Positions 5,313-6,022 of a DNA stretch of 6,022 bases are shown one piece after another. Positions within the stretch are counted from its first letter, which is position 1, and every line of letters starts with the position of its first letter. The stretch covers positions 1 through 6,022 of the forward strand of contig CAMNPA010000090.1 of assembly GCA_946547205.1 (NCBI GenBank), read 5' to 3'. The position numbers were made by a program, and so were the translations under genes. The DNA is from an uncultured Selenomonadales bacterium. GTDB taxonomy: Bacteria; Bacillota; Negativicutes; Selenomonadales; Selenomonadaceae. Under the pieces are notes generated by a model that was not told the origin of the DNA, did no database searches, and worked only from the letters and a program-made list of their open reading frames with translations.

Positions 5313-5957
5313 GTGTCGAACGAAGAAAAAATTTTAGCCATGTTGACCAAAATGCGCGACGACTTGGAAGAAATTATATCTTTGATCGAAAATAAAGCTC
5401 AACCACAAAATAAGCTCTCACAGCGCGAAGTCTTTGAAGAAATGGCAAATTTACTTGACGACGACGAAAAAGATTTTCTCGGACGTTATCAGCGAATGGA
5501 GCAAGCCCGTAAGGATGCATTTTGTGAACGCGACACTTGGATTTTGCCCGCCAATCCCAACGATTACGACGTTGACGCCGCCTTTCGCGAGCTTAAGATA
5601 GTCGAATGGGTGCAGCCGCGTTCGCTGAAAAATATCAAGCTGGGCGATTTTGTTTATATCTACGAAAGTGCGCCCGTCAAAGCGATTCGTTGGAAATGCA
5701 GAGTCGGGCTTGTCAATGTAGAAGTTTCAGAGATTGACGACAGCAAATTTTCACGAACAGGCACAGCATTGAATGAAGGACCTTTCATTTGGCTGGAGGC
5801 TTTGTGCGAATATAACGTTGGCGACAGTTTTTCATACGCTGAACTTCGCAAAAACGGTTTGAATTCGACAATCAGAAGCCCGATGAAAGTTAAGGGACAG
5901 CTACTGAATTACTTGAAAATTATTGACGAAATGGCGGATAGAAATGAGCGCAATTAA
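5313..5957 (+). CDS. EVE/PUA-like domain protein embedded between fliH and fliI
   Basis: I recognise no flagellar role for this 214-residue protein. Residues 4-28 and 52-70 are charged and helical (EEKILAMLTKMRDDLEEI). From about residue 74 the pattern resembles the EVE fold of the PUA superfamily, as in Bacillota EVE/PUA-like proteins tied to modification-dependent HNH nucleases: TWILPANPNDYDVDAAF (75-91), W99, IKLGDFVYIYESAPVKAIRWKC (108-129) and a closing segment AELRKNGLNSTIRSPMKVKG (176-195). EVE domains bind modified bases, or are thought to. No HNH, helicase or other catalytic motif is visible, and there is no signal peptide or membrane helix, so it is probably a cytoplasmic reader or regulator. 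It starts with GTG, SD AAGAGGTG at 5297-5304, 13 bases after fliH, and overlaps fliI by 14 bases. The family call is from pattern memory; the function is unknown. Confidence 0.65.
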   Translation: MSNEEKILAMLTKMRDDLEEIISLIENKAQPQNKLSQREVFEEMANLLDDDEKDFLGRYQRMEQARKDAFCERDTWILPANPNDYDVDAAFRELKIVEWVQPRSLKNIKLGDFVYIYESAPVKAIRWKCRVGLVNVEVSEIDDSKFSRTGTALNEGPFIWLEALCEYNVGDSFSYAELRKNGLNSTIRSPMKVKGQLLNYLKIIDEMADRNERN

Positions 5958-6022
5958 AAACGACATCAACCTGCAAAAACTTCGCAACGCTATCGACGAG
6001 TGCAAGACGATTAAATTGACGG
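5944..6022 (+). CDS. fliI: Flagellum-specific export ATPase FliI, N-terminal fragment
   Basis: Only the first 26 codons are in the window, reading MSAIKNDINLQKLRNAIDEC and then KTIKLT before the edge. This matches the N-terminus of Bacillota FliI, where a short FliH-binding helix leads into the first beta strand of the F1-type N-terminal barrel. FliI energises the flagellar type III export apparatus and is held by FliH. The Walker motifs lie beyond the window. The ATG at 5944 has only a weak SD (GGCGGA, 5933-5938) and overlaps the end of the preceding gene by 14 bases, so translation is probably coupled to it. The identification rests on a short sequence plus gene order. Confidence 0.8.
   Translation, partial: MSAIKNDINLQKLRNAIDECKTIKLT

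Overview
The window is part of a bacterial flagellar gene cluster, all on the + strand: flgB, flgC, fliE, fliF, fliG, fliH, one non-flagellar gene, then the first 26 codons of fliI, which runs off the right edge. The order matches the fla/che-type cluster of Bacillota. The strong purine-rich ribosome binding sites and frequent GTG/TTG starts also fit Bacillota. Some sequence character (roughly even GC content, the FliH N-terminus) suggests a Negativicutes/Selenomonas-like source, but that is an impression and no taxonomic marker is present.

Layout. Bases 1-197 are non-coding and hold a good sigma70/sigmaA-type promoter (TTGACT-17-TATATT) whose -35 sits inside a small dyad. flgB and flgC (rod proteins) follow. 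A 118-bp spacer before fliE carries a 16-bp A6T6 palindrome and an extended -10 promoter, so the basal-body/switch genes probably have their own promoter. fliE (MS-ring/rod adaptor), fliF (MS ring), fliG (rotor switch), fliH (export ATPase regulator) and fliI (export ATPase) follow. fliG and fliH overlap by 8 bases. The unexpected gene at 5313-5957 overlaps fliI by 14 bases. Together these genes build the MS ring, the C-ring contact, the proximal rod and the cytoplasmic export ATPase complex.

Two things are out of the ordinary. First, the 214-residue protein between fliH and fliI is not a known flagellar component. Its C-terminal two thirds look like an EVE/PUA-like domain of the kind that reads modified nucleobases, behind a short charged helical N-terminus. 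It is locked into the operon by close spacing on one side and an overlap on the other. Second, three of the intergenic gaps (flgB-flgC, fliE-fliF, fliF-fliG) are filled by 7-nt-periodic repeats. Two form long foldbacks: one has a G/G mismatch once per heptad, and the other is fully paired on the transcript once G-U wobbles are allowed. Four of the eight genes start with GTG or TTG (flgB, fliF, fliH and the EVE-like gene). The usual upstream-most ATG choice for fliH would be wrong.
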